DNA of 44,127 bases from Bacillota bacterium (lineage in GTDB: Bacteria; Bacillota; Clostridia; Acetivibrionales; DSM-1351), in the NCBI GenBank assembly GCA_023415305.1, contig JAEZKZ010000015.1, positions 1-44,127 on the forward strand. Direction: 5' to 3'. This document shows positions 41,616 through 44,127 of the stretch, piece by piece. Every line of letters begins with the position of its first letter. The stretch's first letter is position 1. A program made the position numbers and the translations under genes. The notes beneath the pieces are model-generated. The model did not search any database and was not told the DNA's origin. It worked only from the letters and a program-made list of their open reading frames with translations.

Positions 41616-42116
41616 ATGGTAGAGATTTTTGTTGAGGTTTGCAGAGAGGATGCGGTACTGCCGAGATATGCAAATCCGGGTGATGCAGGAATGGATGTTT
41701 ATGCAGCCGAGGAAATTATAATTGCTCCCGGAGAGACGGTGGTTGTACCGACGGGACTGAAGCTTGCCATCCCGGAAGGATACGAAATCCAGGTAAGGCC
41801 CAGAAGTGGCCTGTCGCTGAAAACTCCAATCAGAATCCCCAATTCTCCCGGAACAATTGACAGTGGTTACAGGGATGAATTAGGAATAATTGTAAATAAT
41901 AACTCTGATAAGAGCTTGTGTGAAAAGGATATGGATCCTTATACACTTGATGAAAAGGGTAACAAAAGCGGAGCATATGTTATCAGGAAAGGTGACAGAA
42001 TAGCTCAGATAGTTTTACAGGTTGTTCCCAAAATGGTGCTGACACAAGTATCCTCTGTCAAAGACATTGGCACTAACAGGGGAGGTGGCTTTGGTTCCAC
42101 TGGAGTGACCGATTAA
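41616..42116 (+). CDS. dut: dUTP diphosphatase
   Basis: 166 residues with all five trimeric-dUTPase motifs: PGDAGMDVYA, VRPRSGLSLK, SPGTIDSGYRDELGI, RKGDRIAQIVL, and GTNRGGGFGSTG. It hydrolyses dUTP to dUMP, protecting DNA and feeding dTMP synthesis. GGAGG sits 5 bases before this ATG. The frame stays open upstream and a GTG at 41511 also has GGAGG at good distance, which would add 35 Cys/Arg-rich residues; family lengths favour the ATG at 41616. A 13-residue insertion between motifs III and IV (KDMDPYTLDEKGN) is common in Firmicutes. Confidence 0.95.
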   Translation: MVEIFVEVCREDAVLPRYANPGDAGMDVYAAEEIIIAPGETVVVPTGLKLAIPEGYEIQVRPRSGLSLKTPIRIPNSPGTIDSGYRDELGIIVNNNSDKSLCEKDMDPYTLDEKGNKSGAYVIRKGDRIAQIVLQVVPKMVLTQVSSVKDIGTNRGGGFGSTGVTD

Positions 42117-42130
42117 CAGGAGGTGATTTT

Positions 42131-43921
42131 ATCAATATTAACGGAAATACTCAATCCATAAAAGATAGACTGCTCACTGAGCTTGAGGGTTTATACCATA
42201 AAAAATTCGGCTCAAGGGAGCTTGTTCCTGTTGAATTGGCAGAAACTATTGCAAGAATATCCCATGAGATTAATAGGGAGATATCTGTTCTTATCAATCG
42301 AAGGGGTATCGTGGTTGACATAAGTATCGGCGACAGTGGAACGGTATCATTGCCGCAGCTGGACAGCAGAAGAGGAAGGACCAGACTATCAGCAATCAGA
42401 TGTATTCATACACATCCTGGTGGGAATGGAATGCTGTCGCAGGTAGACATAAGTACACTACAAAAGTTAAGACTTGATGTAATGCTCGCAATGGGTATAA
42501 GTGAGGGACAGCCTACCGAGATATATGCAGGCTGCCTTTCAGCAGAGGATGGATTTGATGTGTTTGGGCCGTTTACTCTTGGGGAGTCGAGGCTTAACTA
42601 CATTTATAAAATAATAGAGGAATTGGACGCCTCGGCGAAAGATGATTTACACGAAAATGAAGAAGAGTCAGAGAAGGCCATATTGGTTGGACTGGAAACC
42701 AGTCAGAGCAGATTGGAAAGTGCTTCTCTTAGGGATGCTGAAGACTCTCTTGATGAACTTGAAGAGCTTGCGATGACCGCCGGTGCCGTTGTCATAGACA
42801 AAGTTCTCCAGCGCAAGCAGGCACAGGACTCAGCCTACTATGTGGGAAAAGGTAAAATAGAAGAACTTTCCCTGCTGTGCCAGGCTCGGGATGTTCAGCT
42901 GCTGATTTTTGACGATGAGCTCTCGGGGGCACAGATAAGAAATATTGAAGAGGAAACAGGTGCGAGGGTTGTTGACCGAACTACCCTTATACTGGATATC
43001 TTCGCCCAGAGAGCCATATCTAAGGAAGGAAAGCTTCAAGTAGAGCTGGCACAGCTGAAGTATAAGCTTCCCAGACTCATTGGTCTCGGGACTGAACTTT
43101 CCAGACTTGGAGGAGGTATTGGTACCCGAGGTCCCGGTGAAAAAAAGCTGGAAGTGGATAGAAGGCATATACGCAGGCGAATAACAAATCTTGAAAGGGA
43201 ACTGGAACAGCTTGAAAAGCGAAGAGATTTCCTGCGGAGTACCAGAACTAAAAATAATGTACCTGTAATCGCTATTGTAGGTTACACAAATGCAGGAAAG
43301 TCAACTCTGATGAACAGGCTTTGCGGTGCCTCCGTCTTTGTGGAGGATAAGCTTTTCGCAACCCTTGACCCGTCTGCCCGTAAACTGATACTGGCTGATG
43401 GAAGGGAAGCCGTACTTATTGATACTGTTGGCTTTATAAGAAAACTGCCCCATGATTTGGTGGAGGCCTTTAAATCAACACTGGAGGAGGCAGTTCATGC
43501 CGATATGCTGCTTCATGTTGTTGATGCTTCCAATGACAATGCAGCTATGCAGATAAGTGTAGTAGAAGAACTTCTTGAGGAACTTGGTGCAGCCTCAAAA
43601 AGTACTATACTTGTTTTAAATAAGCATGACCTTGTGGCCGTAGGCAGAAGAATCAGCTCCATGGGATATTCTGCTGTCTGTGAAATATCAGCGGTAACAG
43701 GTTATGGTATAGAGACACTCCTTGAAAAGATAACGGAGGGCTTTAAGGAGCAGTTAACTGAAATATCTATGTTGATTCCGTATAATGAGGGATGGGTAAT
43801 GCCATATATTTATAAGCATGGTCAGATAATTACCCAGGAATACCTGGAAGAGGGCATAAGAGTGCAGGCTTTAGTCAAAATAGACAAAACTCATAAACTC
43901 GAAGAATTTATCCTTGTATAA
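42131..43921 (+). CDS. hflX: GTPase HflX with N-terminal JAMM-like domain
   Basis: 596 residues from the start used here. N-terminal part (residues about 35-150) carries IHTHPGGNGMLSQVDIS, which is H-x-H-x7-S-x2-D, the complete JAMM/RadC metal signature; then the HflX nucleotide-binding helical domain with VGKGKIEEL, FDDELSGAQIRNIE, RTTLILDIFAQRA and LGGGIGTRGPGEKKLE; then the G domain: IVGYTNAGKSTLMNRL (G1), DTVGFIRKLPHDL (G3), NKHD (G4). HflX splits stalled 70S or 100S ribosomes. Open frame with family-like sequence runs back to 42131, directly behind the perfect SD AGGAGGTGAT, but has no ATG/GTG/TTG until TTG 42236. An ATC (42131) or ATT (42137) is therefore the likely start. See findings. 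Confidence 0.9.
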   Translation: MNINGNTQSIKDRLLTELEGLYHKKFGSRELVPVELAETIARISHEINREISVLINRRGIVVDISIGDSGTVSLPQLDSRRGRTRLSAIRCIHTHPGGNGMLSQVDISTLQKLRLDVMLAMGISEGQPTEIYAGCLSAEDGFDVFGPFTLGESRLNYIYKIIEELDASAKDDLHENEEESEKAILVGLETSQSRLESASLRDAEDSLDELEELAMTAGAVVIDKVLQRKQAQDSAYYVGKGKIEELSLLCQARDVQLLIFDDELSGAQIRNIEEETGARVVDRTTLILDIFAQRAISKEGKLQVELAQLKYKLPRLIGLGTELSRLGGGIGTRGPGEKKLEVDRRHIRRRITNLERELEQLEKRRDFLRSTRTKNNVPVIAIVGYTNAGKSTLMNRLCGASVFVEDKLFATLDPSARKLILADGREAVLIDTVGFIRKLPHDLVEAFKSTLEEAVHADMLLHVVDASNDNAAMQISVVEELLEELGAASKSTILVLNKHDLVAVGRRISSMGYSAVCEISAVTGYGIETLLEKITEGFKEQLTEISMLIPYNEGWVMPYIYKHGQIITQEYLEEGIRVQALVKIDKTHKLEEFILV

Positions 43922-43949
43922 AATGACTAGGTGGGTTATTATATTATTA

Positions 43950-43970
43950 ATAGAATGTATTAGATTCTAT
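43950..43970. repeat. Inverted repeat after hflX
   Basis: ATAGAAT-GTATTAG-ATTCTAT, perfect 7-bp arms, with no T-run; either a weak terminator of hflX or an operator near the next promoter. Confidence 0.45.
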
Positions 43971-43993
43971 GCAATGGAAATAATAAGGAATAG

Positions 43994-44022
43994 TTGGATG
44001 ATTTATACATAAGTTATAATAT
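43994..44022 (+). promoter_or_regulatory. Sigma-A promoter of the last (partial) gene
   Basis: TTGGAT (43994-43999), 17-bp spacer, TAATAT (44017-44022), 54 bases before the ATG at 44077. Confidence 0.55.
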
Positions 44023-44076
44023 TGTTTAACTATTCTGAAATAACTCAAAAAATCTATCAGGGAAGGGGTTTTGATT

Positions 44077-44127
44077 ATGCTTGTTAGAAACTGCGCAGGT
44101 GGTGTTGTCTTTTCCGGAGAGAAAGTA
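44077..44127 (+). CDS. Probable NUDIX hydrolase, N-terminal end (partial)
   Basis: Seventeen codons before the window ends, MLVRNCAGGVVFSGEKV. The 'CAGGVVF....V' start is the first beta-strand typical of NUDIX hydrolases in Firmicutes. GGGAAGGGG precedes the ATG. The diagnostic NUDIX box lies outside the window, so the call is provisional. Confidence 0.5.
   Translation, partial: MLVRNCAGGVVFSGEKV

Noticed and set aside
1..44127. tRNA, rRNA, transposase or prophage genes
   Set aside because: None could be recognised on either strand; the gene order is that of a stable chromosomal region.

Overview
This window looks like chromosomal DNA from an anaerobic, low-GC, spore-forming Firmicute of the Ruminiclostridium / Clostridium cluster III type (Clostridium cellulolyticum-like). 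This is inferred from a cellodextrin-phosphorylase-type GH94 enzyme close to the C. thermocellum enzyme as I recall it, clostridial 2[4Fe-4S] ferredoxin, spmA/spmB, abrB with Spo0A boxes, strong AGGAGG Shine-Dalgarno (SD) sites and A+T-rich spacers. There are no rRNA or tRNA genes, prophage, transposase genes or CRISPR.

Region 1 (1-12.3 kb) is an accessory sugar locus with two regulator modules. It holds the end of a CUT1-type permease, a lipoprotein sugar-binding protein, a GH94 phosphorylase, a convergent AraC regulator, a GH2 beta-galactosidase divergent from AraC, a DeoR repressor, then a TetR repressor and a CrtI-like FAD oxidoreductase. Palindromic operator candidates lie at the lacZ promoter and, very clearly, on the start site of the FAD oxidoreductase.

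Region 2 (12.4-31 kb) is the conserved Firmicute block known in Bacillus subtilis as yaaO-tmk-darA-yaaR-holB-ricT-trmN6-rsmI-abrB-metS-tatD-yabE-ksgA. Here it carries clostridial changes: a ferredoxin sits where yabA would be, and a ZTP riboswitch with a stand-alone AICAR transformylase sits between rsmI and abrB. spmA-spmB and a DUF2600 (tetraprenyl-beta-curcumene synthase-like) gene sit between abrB and metG, and rnmV is absent between yabE and ksgA. A Spo0A box overlaps the abrB start region and three more helically phased boxes lie upstream of spmAB. A structured, inverted-repeat-bounded element of about 300 bp fills the metG-tatD gap; I could not assign it to a known RNA family.

Region 3 (31-44.1 kb) holds a possible TetR remnant, an alpha/beta hydrolase, a clostridial protein of unknown function, hemerythrin, zapA, a KhtTU-type K+/H+ antiporter pair behind a leader peptide, a YitT membrane protein, an alkaline-phosphatase-superfamily enzyme overlapping a long U32 peptidase, dUTPase, hflX with an N-terminal domain carrying a complete JAMM metal-binding signature, and the first codons of a probable NUDIX gene.

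The most interesting points are the metG-tatD element, the JAMM-like domain on HflX, three genes whose best SD spacing points to AUA/AUU/AUC starts, the double operator at the FAD oxidoreductase, and a recurrent 17-bp hairpin placed just before two SD sites. All calls were made by reading the sequence; no database search was run.
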